Counted from the stretch's first letter, positions 1 to 6,619 are shown. The stretch is DNA of 10,484 nucleotides from Pseudomonadota bacterium (GCA_018240935.1 JAFEEV010000283.1:1-10484), one strand, 5' to 3'. Made by a program: numbers and translations. Notes: a model not told the origin generated them from the letters alone.

Positions 1-1
1 C

Positions 2-604
2 ACTCGCGAGAAAGCTGCGATCCCAACCCGTTTTACTGAAAACCGGCAACCGGTGAACGGTACTTATCTAGCCTTGCCACGTACATCATCAGAAAATCGC
101 TTTTACATACCGATTGGTTTTTTATCATCGGATGTAATTGCCGCGAACGATTTACAAATTGTGCCCAATGCAGGTTTGTATGAATTCGGTATCCTAACCA
201 GCATAATGCACATGGCATGGATGAAAATCACATCTGGGCGTTTGGAAAGTCGGTATCGATACTCTGCAAAATACACTTACAATACCTTCCCGTGGCCGGA
301 ATCCACCGGCGCGCAACGCCAAGCCATCGAAACCGCTGCGCAGGCCGTGCTCGACGCCCGTGCGTTGTTCCCCAATGCTACGCTCGCCGACTTGTACGAT
401 CCGCTGACCATGCCGCCGCAACTGGTGCGCGCGCATCAGGCGCTGGACCGTGCCGTCGATGCGGCGTACGGCAAAAAATCGTTTGCATCGGAAGCCGAGC
501 GCGTGGCGTTTTTGTTCGAGCGCTATCAAACGATCACCAGCCTGCTGCCTGCCGTTTCCGCCAAGAAAACCGGCAAAAAAACAGCGCAGCCGCCAGAAGC
601 ATGA
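2..604 (+). CDS. MmeI-type restriction-modification enzyme, C-terminal part (5' end outside window)
   Basis: The frame is open from the first complete codon at position 2, so the gene starts left of the window; the GTG at 53 is only an internal codon. About 200 residues are visible. They match, from memory, the end of the MmeI / type IIL family of combined adenine methyltransferase-endonucleases: the target-recognition region (YIPIGFLSSDVIAAND, then GLYEFGILTSIMHMAWM), the GRLESRYRYSAKYTYNTFPWPE block that closes that domain, and the C-terminal helical domain with DARALFPNATLADLYDPLTMPP. The family methylates adenine and cuts at a fixed distance from an asymmetric site, using one polypeptide. 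The methyltransferase motifs (FxGxG, NPPY) and the nuclease domain would lie upstream and cannot be checked, so a methylase-only relative is possible. The last residues (KKTGKKTAQPPEA) form a short basic tail. It is convergent with the SmbP-like gene. Confidence 0.82.
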   Translation, partial: TREKAAIPTRFTENRQPVNGTYLALPRTSSENRFYIPIGFLSSDVIAANDLQIVPNAGLYEFGILTSIMHMAWMKITSGRLESRYRYSAKYTYNTFPWPESTGAQRQAIETAAQAVLDARALFPNATLADLYDPLTMPPQLVRAHQALDRAVDAAYGKKSFASEAERVAFLFERYQTITSLLPAVSAKKTGKKTAQPPEA

Positions 605-753
605 TCCGCTTCCTGGACGGCGGAACTGCGCACATTTTCTGCCTGCCGCCGATGACGAACACTTTCCGGTAAAAAACCGCGCAAACCGCTGACCGAAGAT
701 ACACGGCCAGCGCTGATGTCCGCGCGGAAGCGAGGAAGGATAAGGCACTAAAG

Positions 754-1134
754 CTAGTAAGACGATTGCTTGGGTGCGGATGCGGGTGCGGGTGCGGATA
801 CAGCTTGTTTAAAATGGTTTACCGCATCTGCGGCGGCTTTCTTGGCTGCTTCCGTATTGCCGCCCTTGCCTTCTTTGATCGCGTCATCCAGGCATTTAAT
901 GCCATCATCGATATGCTTGGGGTCGCTTTTCGAGGTTTTATCGTTTTTTGCATCGATGGCATGCGTTTTCGCCTTCTCGGCATGCTCGGCGGCGGCTTTG
1001 CCATCAGCCGCGGCGGCTGCGGCTTCGGCGTGTTTTATGGCGTGCACCAGATGGCTTTCGCTTGCCATTGCACTCAGTGAAAAAAGAATCATGATCATGA
1101 TGCCGGTAAAAAACGTCATTGTCTTTACGCTCAT
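754..1134 (-). CDS. smbP: SmbP-like small periplasmic metal-binding protein
   Basis: This 126-residue exported protein has a signal peptide (basic MSVK start, hydrophobic core through residue 20, probable cleavage after AMA at residue 24). The mature part is Ala/Lys/His-rich and amphipathic, with repeated motifs such as HAIKHAEA, EHAEKAKTHA, KHIDDGIKCLDDAIKEG and NHFKQAV. This pattern resembles SmbP of Nitrosomonas europaea, a periplasmic four-helix protein that binds copper and other divalent metals through histidines. There are only about seven histidines in the mature part, fewer than I recall for SmbP, and one cysteine (in GIKCLDD), so metal capacity may differ. A Pro-Ala-rich tail encoded by a tandem hexamer ends the protein. 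The ATG at 1134 is preceded by AAAGGAGT (1141-1148), a strong ribosome binding site. It is transcribed alone, convergent with the MmeI-type gene. Family assignment is from sequence pattern; function is inferred. Confidence 0.75.
   Translation of the reverse strand: MSVKTMTFFTGIMIMILFSLSAMASESHLVHAIKHAEAAAAAADGKAAAEHAEKAKTHAIDAKNDKTSKSDPKHIDDGIKCLDDAIKEGKGGNTEAAKKAAADAVNHFKQAVSAPAPASAPKQSSY
772..801. repeat. Five-unit hexanucleotide tandem repeat in the SmbP-like gene
   Basis: Five consecutive 6-base units read GGGTGC, GGATGC, GGGTGC, GGGTGC, GGATAC on the plus strand. On the coding (minus) strand they give alternating Val/Ala and Ser/Pro codons, the SAPAPASAP tail. Each unit is two codons, so gain or loss of a unit would change tail length without shifting the frame. 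Confidence 0.8.
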
Positions 1135-1223
1135 TTTATAACTCCTTTCATATGAATCGATCGATGGGAGATCGTTTGATCATCCCTCCGCTTTTCATAG
1201 TAGAGTGATTGGCGTCATTAATG

Positions 1224-1266
1224 AATAAGCATAGTGCTTATTTTCCTTGTAGTGATTTGCCTACAA
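1224..1266. promoter_or_regulatory. Two adjacent inverted repeats upstream of the SmbP-like gene
   Basis: AATAAGCA (1224-1231) and TGCTTATT (1235-1242) form a perfect 8-bp inverted repeat with a 3-base centre. TTGTAG (1247-1252) and CTACAA (1261-1266) form a second, 6-bp one with an 8-base centre. They sit about 90 to 130 bases upstream of the SmbP-like start codon, in the stretch where its promoter should be. They could be operator half-sites or hairpins. I found no convincing -35/-10 pair to anchor them, so the regulatory role is a guess. The wider intergenic stretch 1135-1395 (261 bases) shows no gene. Confidence 0.4.
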
Positions 1267-1309
1267 ATATAAGGGCATATACGGGGGCGGCAGGAGCGCA
1301 AGCCTGAAG

Positions 1310-1327
1310 GACTCGAACTATCGAGCC
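1310..1327. repeat. Short hairpin between the lipoprotein and SmbP-like genes
   Basis: CTCGA (1312-1316) and TCGAG (1321-1325) flank a 4-base loop, and adjoining GG/CC pairs lengthen the stem with one bulged A. It lies downstream of the lipoprotein stop codon on the minus strand but has no T-run on that side, so it is not a convincing intrinsic terminator. Confidence 0.3.
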
Positions 1328-1395
1328 AATTTTCCCGCTCTCATTACTCACATGACAAAACCCGGTAAGCGGCCGGCAGCGTGAAACCAGCCAGA

Positions 1396-2619
1396 TTACT
1401 TAGCAATGGTAATACTCGGCACGCCGACGCGCGGGATGTCGGTGACAGTCATCTGGAACAGCAGGAACAATAACTGGAAGGCATCGCGGTTCCAGCGCGC
1501 GTAAGGCCCTTTGGTATTGACCGCGTAATAGCGGCCATCCCAGCGAATGGACAAATCGACATCCGGCGGCGGTGTATCGGAAACGATAAATTCCATGGTC
1601 AAATCGGGATTTTCGTTTGCCAGAATCGGCGGTGTGCGCGGATCTTTTTCGACGTGATAGCCCATTTCCTCGCCGAGCGCCTTGCCGAGAAATCCGAGTA
1701 TCGAATGAAAACTTCTCAGGCGGAACACGCCGCTGATCGGCCATTCACCACCGTAATACCCGGCGCGGATGTCAAACGCGATATCGCTGGTGTTGCCGTC
1801 TTCAACCCTCTGGCGCAAGGCTTCACGCTCCTCGGCGGATAACGTATTGGGGTCGTAGTTGGTGATCAGAATCGGCCCGGCGACTTGTTTGCGCAGTGTG
1901 TAAGTATTGTCCTGCGGGTTATAGCGCACGGTAAATTCTTTTTGCAGCGTCTGAAAACCGTCCGCTGTGATCGCGCTGGCCGGGATAGTCCAGGTATTGA
2001 TCAGCGCCAGAGGTTCGGCGTACAACTGGTTAAAATCCTGAATCGCCGACAAATGCAGCACCACGCGGCGGAACATTTCATAACCGGCTTTGTTCCCCGG
2101 GCTGTTGCGATAAGCGCCGTTCGGTTGTTCTGTATTCAGCAGGCGCACTTCCTGCGCCATCATGCGTAACATCAAGTCGACATCGAAGCGCTGACGCAGC
2201 AGTAAGATCAATTTGTTTTGCGAAAACGGCGTCAGCAGGCGCTTGGTAAATTCCTCTCCTTCGATCGGCACAATGCTGATGGTCGGGCTTTCCGCCACGC
2301 TGCCGCCGAAAACCGGCGAAATCACCGCTCCGGCCAGACCGCCCGGAGACGGCGTGGCACCCGCGCTCGCCTGAAAATTAAAAGTCGCGGCGATGTTGGA
2401 TACGCCGGTGAAATGAACCGGCTGGCGATGGTGGGCGCGCACGATATTGATCAGCAATTGCTGCGAAACCGCATCGGTGACGGCATCATCGTAGGCCAGC
2501 ACGGCGCGGTTCAAAGCCATCGGCGATAGGCAACCGCTCAGAGCAATCAGAATAAACAGAAACGGCCACAATCGCTGCAATCGGTTTTGCCGATCCGGGT
2601 ACGCGTTTTTATAGTTCAC
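1396..2619 (-). CDS. Conserved hypothetical outer-membrane lipoprotein
   Basis: With a GTG start at 2619 the product has 407 residues: a short basic stretch, a hydrophobic segment (WPFLFILIALSGC) and lipobox L-S-G-C with Cys30 as the probable lipidated residue. Residue +2 is Leu, not Asp, which favours outer-membrane sorting. Next comes VSQQLLINIVRAHHRQPVHF, like the LLLNIVRxRY signature I recall from uncharacterised proteobacterial lipoproteins. A Gly/Ala/Ser-rich segment follows (SAGATPSPGGLAGAVISPVF), then a mixed domain with the late motif RSFHSILGFLGKALGEEMGY and an ending WNRDAFQLLFLLFQMTV. No catalytic motif is evident and the role is unknown. The frame stays open another 102 codons upstream, but that part overlaps the protease gene and encodes an Arg/His-rich shadow, so I chose the GTG, which has AGGGA about 10 bases upstream. 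It starts 11 bases after the protease stop codon, implying one operon and perhaps a shared envelope role. Confidence 0.75.
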   Translation of the reverse strand: MNYKNAYPDRQNRLQRLWPFLFILIALSGCLSPMALNRAVLAYDDAVTDAVSQQLLINIVRAHHRQPVHFTGVSNIAATFNFQASAGATPSPGGLAGAVISPVFGGSVAESPTISIVPIEGEEFTKRLLTPFSQNKLILLLRQRFDVDLMLRMMAQEVRLLNTEQPNGAYRNSPGNKAGYEMFRRVVLHLSAIQDFNQLYAEPLALINTWTIPASAITADGFQTLQKEFTVRYNPQDNTYTLRKQVAGPILITNYDPNTLSAEEREALRQRVEDGNTSDIAFDIRAGYYGGEWPISGVFRLRSFHSILGFLGKALGEEMGYHVEKDPRTPPILANENPDLTMEFIVSDTPPPDVDLSIRWDGRYYAVNTKGPYARWNRDAFQLLFLLFQMTVTDIPRVGVPSITIAK

Positions 2620-2630
2620 CAATCGTTTCC

Positions 2631-3440
2631 CTAAAGTAATCCTTTCCGGTACAGCGCGCTCAGATCCATGATCAGCGCGACGCTGCAATGAATCATAACA
2701 CCGAGCCAGATGCTTTTGCTCTTTAAGCTCAGGAATCCTAAGACGACGCCCGCGATGATCGCGGCGATCGTTTCCGGCATCGGTTTGCCGAAATGGATCA
2801 TGCAATACGGAATCACCATGACGAAAATGGCATAAAACCCGAAACGCTGCTTGGTGCCGTGCAGAATAAAACCGCGGAAGAAGAATTCCAATGCGAGAAA
2901 TTGCACGAAATACACGATTTCCCACACGACGAAATTGGGGAACAGGCTTTCATTTCGAGTCACGTTATAAAACGGGTAGCGATCGAGAAAGCTCTGGCTG
3001 CCGGAAAAATAAAATACCAGCGGCACCATGATCGCCAGCATGCCGAGATACAGCGGATAGCCCTTGCCGGCGTTCTTCAATTGCAAGCCGTATTCCGTCA
3101 GACTTTCCTTGAAAACAAACAGAATGATGGCCGCCGGGAAAACGAAGTAAAAGAAAATGATGACCGCCGCCCAATAAATCAACTGGTGCAATTGCGCGTT
3201 GGCATGCTGGAACAGGAGATTATTCGCTGCCTGCGCCAATCCGGTTAGATTCAAATCGTGCAAAACGGTAACTGGATAGTGCGCATTGTCCATATAGTAT
3301 GTGCAAGTGAGGGAAAAAGCGACGGCCAGGCATACCAGCACCACCTTTATATCGAGTTTGCTGAGATCTTTCTGCAAAGACCGCAGTGAGCTGATCTCCG
3401 ACTTCAGAAAGGTCAATGAAAAAAGTCTGCTATTGATCAT
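2631..3440 (-). CDS. CPBP-family glutamic-type intramembrane protease
   Basis: This is a polytopic inner-membrane protein of 269 residues with about six to seven hydrophobic segments (near residues 31-50, 88-111, 131-146, 171-187, 201-215, 225-238 and 245-260). It carries the CPBP (CAAX protease and bacteriocin-processing) signatures: EFFFRG at residues 185-190 (catalytic-type Glu185 and Arg189), a histidine at 216 in YCMIHFGKP, and a histidine at 251 in GVMIHCSVA. The usual EExxxR motif reads LEFFFR, so the first Glu is Leu; as I recall, this variant recurs in the family. The substrate is unknown; relatives process prenylated proteins, peptides or anti-sigma factors. A TTG two codons earlier (3446) could also start translation; the ATG at 3440 is preferred, though no strong Shine-Dalgarno precedes either. 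It is followed after 11 bases by the lipoprotein gene, a possible partner. Confidence 0.8.
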   Translation of the reverse strand: MINSRLFSLTFLKSEISSLRSLQKDLSKLDIKVVLVCLAVAFSLTCTYYMDNAHYPVTVLHDLNLTGLAQAANNLLFQHANAQLHQLIYWAAVIIFFYFVFPAAIILFVFKESLTEYGLQLKNAGKGYPLYLGMLAIMVPLVFYFSGSQSFLDRYPFYNVTRNESLFPNFVVWEIVYFVQFLALEFFFRGFILHGTKQRFGFYAIFVMVIPYCMIHFGKPMPETIAAIIAGVVLGFLSLKSKSIWLGVMIHCSVALIMDLSALYRKGLL

Positions 3441-3513
3441 CTTCAATCTATAAACCGGTTAAATGTAGAACTTAGAAGCGCTTTCTTTTTTGCTTTGCGG
3501 GAGAAATCATGGC

Positions 3514-3529
3514 AAATGACTTGTCATTT
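3514..3529. promoter_or_regulatory. Palindrome between dnaB and the protease gene
   Basis: AAATGAC, a TT centre and GTCATTT form a 7-bp inverted repeat followed by further Ts on the plus strand. It lies in the 126-base gap between the dnaB stop and the protease start, about 75 bases upstream of the latter. The two-base centre makes it more like a protein-binding palindrome than a hairpin terminator. A second small palindrome, AAGCGCTT (3476-3483), lies nearby. No clear promoter elements were found. Confidence 0.3.
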
Positions 3530-3572
3530 TTTTGTGAGTGCTTCCCATGGATGAAATACTTTTAAACCGGGA

Positions 3573-4961
3573 TCAATAATATTCCGGCCGGGCGTGGCTT
3601 TCGAAGCGCGTGTATTCGCCGAGGAAGGTCAAATCGACTTTGCCGATCGGACCGTTGCGCTGCTTGCCGATGATGATTTCCGCGATGCCTTTATCGGGTG
3701 AATCGGGGTTATACACTTCGTCACGGTAAATAAACAGAATCACGTCGGCGTCTTGCTCGATTGCGCCGGATTCGCGCAGATCGGACATCACCGGCCGTTT
3801 GTTGGGGCGTTGTTCCAGGCTGCGATTAAGCTGCGACAGCGCGATCAACGGCACTTTCAGTTCTTTCGCCAGCCCTTTTAAAGCGCGCGATATTTCCGAA
3901 ATTTCCGTGGCGCGGTTTTCTCCTTGGCCGGTGGACGACATCAGTTGCAAATAATCGACCACGATCAAACCGAGTTCGCCGTACTGGCGATACAGCCGCC
4001 GGGCGCGGGCGCGCAGTTCCAAGGCATTCAGCGCGGCGGTCTCATCGATGTAAATCGGCGCTTCGTTCAGTTTTCCCAATGCATGCGTGAGTTTCGGCCA
4101 ATCGTCGTCGTCCAGCCGCCCGGTGCGCACTTTGTGCTGATCGAGCTTGCCGACCGAGCCCAGCATCCGCATGGCCAGTTGCGCGCCGCCCATTTCCATA
4201 CTGAACACCGCCACCGGTTTGTTTAATTCCAGCGCGACATGTTCCGCGATATTCAGCGAAAACGCGGTTTTACCCATCGACGGGCGCCCCGCGACGATGA
4301 TCAGATCGCCCGGCTGGAAGCCGGAGGTTTTTTGGTCGAGATCGTGAAAACCGGAGGCGATGCCGGTGACGTTGCTGGGATTATCCTGGCTGTAGAGCAA
4401 CTCGATCCGCTCCACCACTTGTTTCAACAACGGCTGAATGCCGACGAACCCCTCCTTGCCGCGCGCGCCTTCCTCGGCGATTTCAAACACCTTGGCTTCC
4501 GCCTCATCGAGCAAATCCGCCGCGGAACGCCCGACCGGGTTATACGCCGAATCCGTGATCTGCACGCCGATTTGCGCCAGATTGCGCATGATGGCGCGTT
4601 CCCGGACGATTTCCGCGTAGCGCTTGATGTTCGCCGCCGACGGCGTGTTCTGCACGATGGTGCCGATATACGCCAAGCCGCCGACGGTTTGCAGTTCCGC
4701 GGAGTTTTCCATGGATTCAGCCACGGTAATCACGTCTGCCGGTTTATTTTGCTCGATCAGCTTGCAAATATGATGATAGATCAGGCGGTGATCGTGGCGG
4801 TAAAAATCGCTGTCGGTGATGATGTCGGCCACTTTTTCCCAGGCGTTGTTGTCCAGCATCAACCCGCCCAGCACCGATTGCTCGCTTTCGATCGAGTGCG
4901 GCGGTGTTTTATAGGGATCGAGAAACTGCTCTTGATGGAGACTGATCGGTGATTGCGCCAT
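3573..4961 (-). CDS. dnaB: Replicative DNA helicase DnaB
   Basis: A hexameric 5'-3' helicase that unwinds the replication fork and recruits primase. The 462-residue product has normal length and both domains: an N-terminal primase-interacting domain starting at PPHSIESEQSVLGG, and the RecA-like ATPase domain. Walker A is GRPSMGKT (about residues 225-232), the catalytic Glu lies in FSMEM (256), Walker B is LIVVDYLQL (about 332-340), and SDLRESGAIEQDAD (393-406) is the conserved block near the C terminus. No intein interrupts the Walker A or DNA-binding regions, where inteins often sit in DnaB. I chose the ATG at 4961: the longer frame beginning with TTG at 5015 would start next to the upstream terminator and upstream of the likely promoter, and adds residues unlike DnaB. 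No clear Shine-Dalgarno precedes the ATG. It lies downstream of rplI but appears transcriptionally separate. Confidence 0.97.
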   Translation of the reverse strand: MAQSPISLHQEQFLDPYKTPPHSIESEQSVLGGLMLDNNAWEKVADIITDSDFYRHDHRLIYHHICKLIEQNKPADVITVAESMENSAELQTVGGLAYIGTIVQNTPSAANIKRYAEIVRERAIMRNLAQIGVQITDSAYNPVGRSAADLLDEAEAKVFEIAEEGARGKEGFVGIQPLLKQVVERIELLYSQDNPSNVTGIASGFHDLDQKTSGFQPGDLIIVAGRPSMGKTAFSLNIAEHVALELNKPVAVFSMEMGGAQLAMRMLGSVGKLDQHKVRTGRLDDDDWPKLTHALGKLNEAPIYIDETAALNALELRARARRLYRQYGELGLIVVDYLQLMSSTGQGENRATEISEISRALKGLAKELKVPLIALSQLNRSLEQRPNKRPVMSDLRESGAIEQDADVILFIYRDEVYNPDSPDKGIAEIIIGKQRNGPIGKVDLTFLGEYTRFESHARPEYY

Positions 4962-4992
4962 AGGATTTGGAAACACAATTGAAGGATGTCCG

Positions 4993-5001
4993 ATTTTATC
5001 A
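4993..5001 (-). promoter_or_regulatory. Candidate extended -10 promoter for dnaB
   Basis: On the minus strand TGATAAAAT matches the extended -10 form TGnTAtaaT, with -10 hexamer TAAAAT at 4998-4993. The -35 position is poor (T-rich, from the terminator tail). Transcription would begin near 4986, giving an untranslated leader of about 25 bases before the ATG at 4961. It lies just beyond the rplI terminator, where an independent dnaB promoter would be needed. Confidence 0.45.
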
Positions 5002-5017
5002 CTTACGAACGGCAAAT

Positions 5018-5047
5018 AAAAAAGGACTACCGGGATAGTCCTTTTTT
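5018..5047 (-). terminator. Rho-independent terminator after rplI
   Basis: A perfect 12-bp inverted repeat: AAAAAAGGACTA (5018-5029), loop CCGGGA, TAGTCCTTTTTT (5036-5047). Read on the minus strand it is a GGACTA/TAGTCC stem followed by six Ts, 29 bases after the rplI stop codon. The A/T symmetry means it could work in both directions, but only the minus strand has an upstream gene. It ends the rpsF-priB-rpsR-rplI transcript before dnaB. Confidence 0.9.
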
Positions 5048-5076
5048 AGACACGCAACGGCTTGGATGCGATGCGG

Positions 5077-5532
5077 TTACATCGAGGCTTCGCCCAATAC
5101 CGATACCGTGATATTGGCGATCACATCGCTGCTCAGCGCGACGGTCAGCGGATAATCGCCCACTTGTTTCAATTGTCCATTCGGCATGCGGATCATCGAT
5201 CGTTCCACGGTAAAACCAAGTCCGGCCAGCGCTTCGGCGATATTGGCGTTGGTTACCGAACCGAACAATTTGCCATCGCTGCCGACTTTTTGTGTAATCT
5301 GCACCAGCAATCCGTCGAGTTTGGCCGCAACTGCTTGCGCCGCAGCCAAAGCGGCCGCCTGTTTTTTCTCCAGTTCGGCGCGGCGGGATTGAAACTCGGC
5401 GATGGCCTGCTCGGTTGCGCGTTTTGCTTTGCCTTGCGGAATCAGATAATTGCGCGCAAAGCCGCTTTTGACTTTAACGATGTCGCCCAGCTGTCCTAAA
5501 TTTGTCACTTTTTCCATCAAAATGATTTGCAT
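5077..5532 (-). CDS. rplI: 50S ribosomal protein L9
   Basis: A protein of 151 residues, normal for bacterial L9, which binds 23S rRNA at the base of the L1 stalk and helps maintain reading frame. The N-terminal rRNA-binding domain is clear (MQIILMEKVTNLGQLGDIV, then GFARNYLIPQGKA with the conserved ARNYLxP). The long connecting helix is Ala/Lys/Glu-rich (about residues 45-75), and the C-terminal domain follows (GKLFGSVTNANIAEAL to PLTVALSSDVIANITVSVL). The ATG at 5532 is preceded by TAAGGAG (5547-5541), whose TAA is also the rpsR stop codon, so the two genes are closely spaced and probably translationally coupled. It is the last gene of the ribosomal operon, followed by a strong terminator. 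Confidence 0.97.
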   Translation of the reverse strand: MQIILMEKVTNLGQLGDIVKVKSGFARNYLIPQGKAKRATEQAIAEFQSRRAELEKKQAAALAAAQAVAAKLDGLLVQITQKVGSDGKLFGSVTNANIAEALAGLGFTVERSMIRMPNGQLKQVGDYPLTVALSSDVIANITVSVLGEASM

Positions 5533-5544
5533 TGTAATTACTCC

Positions 5545-5826
5545 TTAGTGACGATCGGTGTAAGGCAATAACGCCAGAAAACGCGCGCGCTCAATCGCTG
5601 TGCCGAGCTGGCGCTGATAGAAAGAAGTCGTGCCGGTAATACGCGCCGGAATGATCTTGCCGTTTTCGCTGATAAAATCTTTCAATATGCCAATATCCTT
5701 ATAGTCCACCTGTTTGATGCCTTCCGCGGTGAAACGGCAAAACTTTTTGCGTTTGAACAACGGACGGTTGGCTTTCTTTTCTCTTTCCTTATCCTTGCTG
5801 TCTTTGCGTCTGGTAAAACGTGTCAT
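5545..5826 (-). CDS. rpsR: 30S ribosomal protein S18
   Basis: A 93-residue protein. S18 pairs with S6 on the 30S platform and binds the central domain of 16S rRNA. The core is clear: FKRKKFCRFTAEGIKQVDYKD, then LKDFISENGKIIPARITGT and RQLGTAIERARFLALLPYTD. The length exceeds the roughly 75 residues of the E. coli protein because of a basic N-terminal extension (MTRFTRRKDSKDKEREKKANR), which I recall as usual in betaproteobacteria. The ATG at 5826 is preceded by AGGAA about six bases away. It lies 19 bases after priB and 12 before rplI, within the rpsF operon, so S6 and S18 would be made from one transcript. Confidence 0.97.
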   Translation of the reverse strand: MTRFTRRKDSKDKEREKKANRPLFKRKKFCRFTAEGIKQVDYKDIGILKDFISENGKIIPARITGTTSFYQRQLGTAIERARFLALLPYTDRH

Positions 5827-5845
5827 GTTAATTCCTATTGTCTGA

Positions 5846-6148
5846 TTAAATAAGTTCGATATGTTCGGTATGTAAAACCAATTGCGCGCTCATATAACTC
5901 TTTCTATTGAGAAATCCGGTCAGTTTGACCATGCTGTCTAGCTTGAATCCGGCAATAGTAAGAGCCAATGGCCCCAATGCAACCGCAAGAACATCCAGTA
6001 TTATTTGCCGGACTACACCTGCCTCTTTTTGCCGGGATTCATGATTGACGGTAAATTCAATCACAGCCACTCCGGCAGGGGTGTAGCGCAGAACGCCGAG
6101 TTTGGCGATTTTTCCGCAAATGACGGTGCGGTTACATTCCAATTGCAA
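5846..6148 (-). CDS. priB: Primosomal replication protein PriB
   Basis: A small single-stranded-DNA-binding protein with an OB fold, about 100 residues. It joins PriA at stalled forks to help reload DnaB. The family pattern is clear: GKIAKLGVLRYTPAGVAVIEF, then NHESRQKEAG, and the ending VLHTEHIELI, which matches the E. coli ending VLHAEQIELI. Its place between rpsF and rpsR is the standard position. The start codon is unusual: no ATG lies ahead of the conserved part. The best choice is TTG at 6148, five bases after the rpsF stop codon, with only an A-rich AAAAAGA upstream. Another in-frame TTG is at 6142. Such a weak start suggests translation coupled to rpsF. Confidence 0.92.
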   Translation of the reverse strand: MQLECNRTVICGKIAKLGVLRYTPAGVAVIEFTVNHESRQKEAGVVRQIILDVLAVALGPLALTIAGFKLDSMVKLTGFLNRKSYMSAQLVLHTEHIELI

Positions 6149-6153
6149 TCTTT

Positions 6154-6573
6154 TTACGCAGAGGCGCCGGACTCTTCTGGCAGGTCATCCGGCTCCGATT
6201 CATCGGCACCCGCTTCCGCAGCACCCGCTCCGGCAGAACTCGCTCTTTCCCTTTCCTCTTGACGCATCATCGCCGATGGTTCCGTGATAGGGCCGTCAAC
6301 CTTAATGGTCAGGTGCCGCAGCACAGCATCGCTGAATTTGAATGCATGATCCAGATCGTCCAGCGCTTCTTGATTGCATTCGATATTCATCAACACATAA
6401 TGCGCCTTATGAACTTTCTGAATCAGATAGGCAAGCTGACGGCGTCCCCAGTCTTCCACACGATGAATCTTGCCGTTCTTCGCGGTGACAATGCCGCGAT
6501 AACGTTCGATCATGGCCGGTACTGGCTCACTTTGATCGGGGTGAACAATAAAAACGATTTCGTAATGTCGCAT
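6154..6573 (-). CDS. rpsF: 30S ribosomal protein S6
   Basis: S6 (139 residues) binds S18 and the 16S rRNA platform. The conserved fold begins at MRHYEIVFIVHPDQSEPV and includes HRVEDWGRRQLAYLIQK and HYVLMNIEC. The C terminus is an acidic, Ala/Ser-rich tail of about 35 residues (EERERASSAGAG to PEESGASA), comparable in place to the glutamate tail that RimK extends in E. coli S6, but with a different composition. The open frame extends 16 codons upstream to a TTG, but the ATG at 6573 begins the family and has AAAAGGAA just before it. It is first in the rpsF-priB-rpsR-rplI operon and divergent from trpG. Confidence 0.97.
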   Translation of the reverse strand: MRHYEIVFIVHPDQSEPVPAMIERYRGIVTAKNGKIHRVEDWGRRQLAYLIQKVHKAHYVLMNIECNQEALDDLDHAFKFSDAVLRHLTIKVDGPITEPSAMMRQEERERASSAGAGAAEAGADESEPDDLPEESGASA

Positions 6574-6591
6574 AATTTCCTTTTGGGTAAA

Positions 6592-6619
6592 GTCTCCCAT
6601 CATTTTCATGTGGTGAGAC
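6592..6619 (-). promoter_or_regulatory. Hairpin in the rpsF leader, possible S6:S18 autoregulatory element
   Basis: In the transcript leader GTCTC (6619-6615) pairs with GAGAC (6596-6592), then after a bulged A, CCA pairs with TGG, leaving an 11-base loop. It ends 18 bases before the rpsF ATG. Leaders of rpsF in many bacteria carry an S6:S18-binding hairpin that represses the operon. The position fits, but I do not see the full published motif, so the assignment is tentative. Confidence 0.35.

Noticed and set aside
601..672. 23-codon frame whose ATG overlaps the MmeI-type stop codon (ATGA)
   Set aside because: Too short and without recognisable features; the overlap alone is weak evidence. 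The rest of 605-753 shows nothing clear.
766..1141. Long plus-strand open frames opposite the SmbP-like gene
   Set aside because: They are the complement of an Ala/Lys-rich repetitive gene; the minus strand has the signal peptide, family pattern and ribosome binding site.
1311..1325. tRNA-like GGACTCGAAC sequence, considered as a second tRNA fragment
   Set aside because: It resembles a T-arm only over a few bases; neighbouring bases form neither a T-stem nor an acceptor, and it does not match the fragment at 10299-10343.
1361..1380. CCGG-based hairpin after the lipoprotein gene as terminator
   Set aside because: The stem is only four base pairs and the T-run is short and interrupted.
2620..2925. 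102-codon upstream extension of the lipoprotein frame
   Set aside because: It overlaps the protease gene on the same strand, is Arg/His-rich like an out-of-frame translation, and would put the lipoprotein signal more than 100 residues from the N terminus.
4239..4952. 237-codon plus-strand frame opposite dnaB
   Set aside because: A shadow of a GC-rich conserved gene; the product is Arg/Asp/His-rich with no recognisable domain.
4962..5015. TTG start giving DnaB 18 more residues
   Set aside because: It lies next to the terminator and upstream of the likely dnaB promoter, and the extra residues do not look like DnaB.
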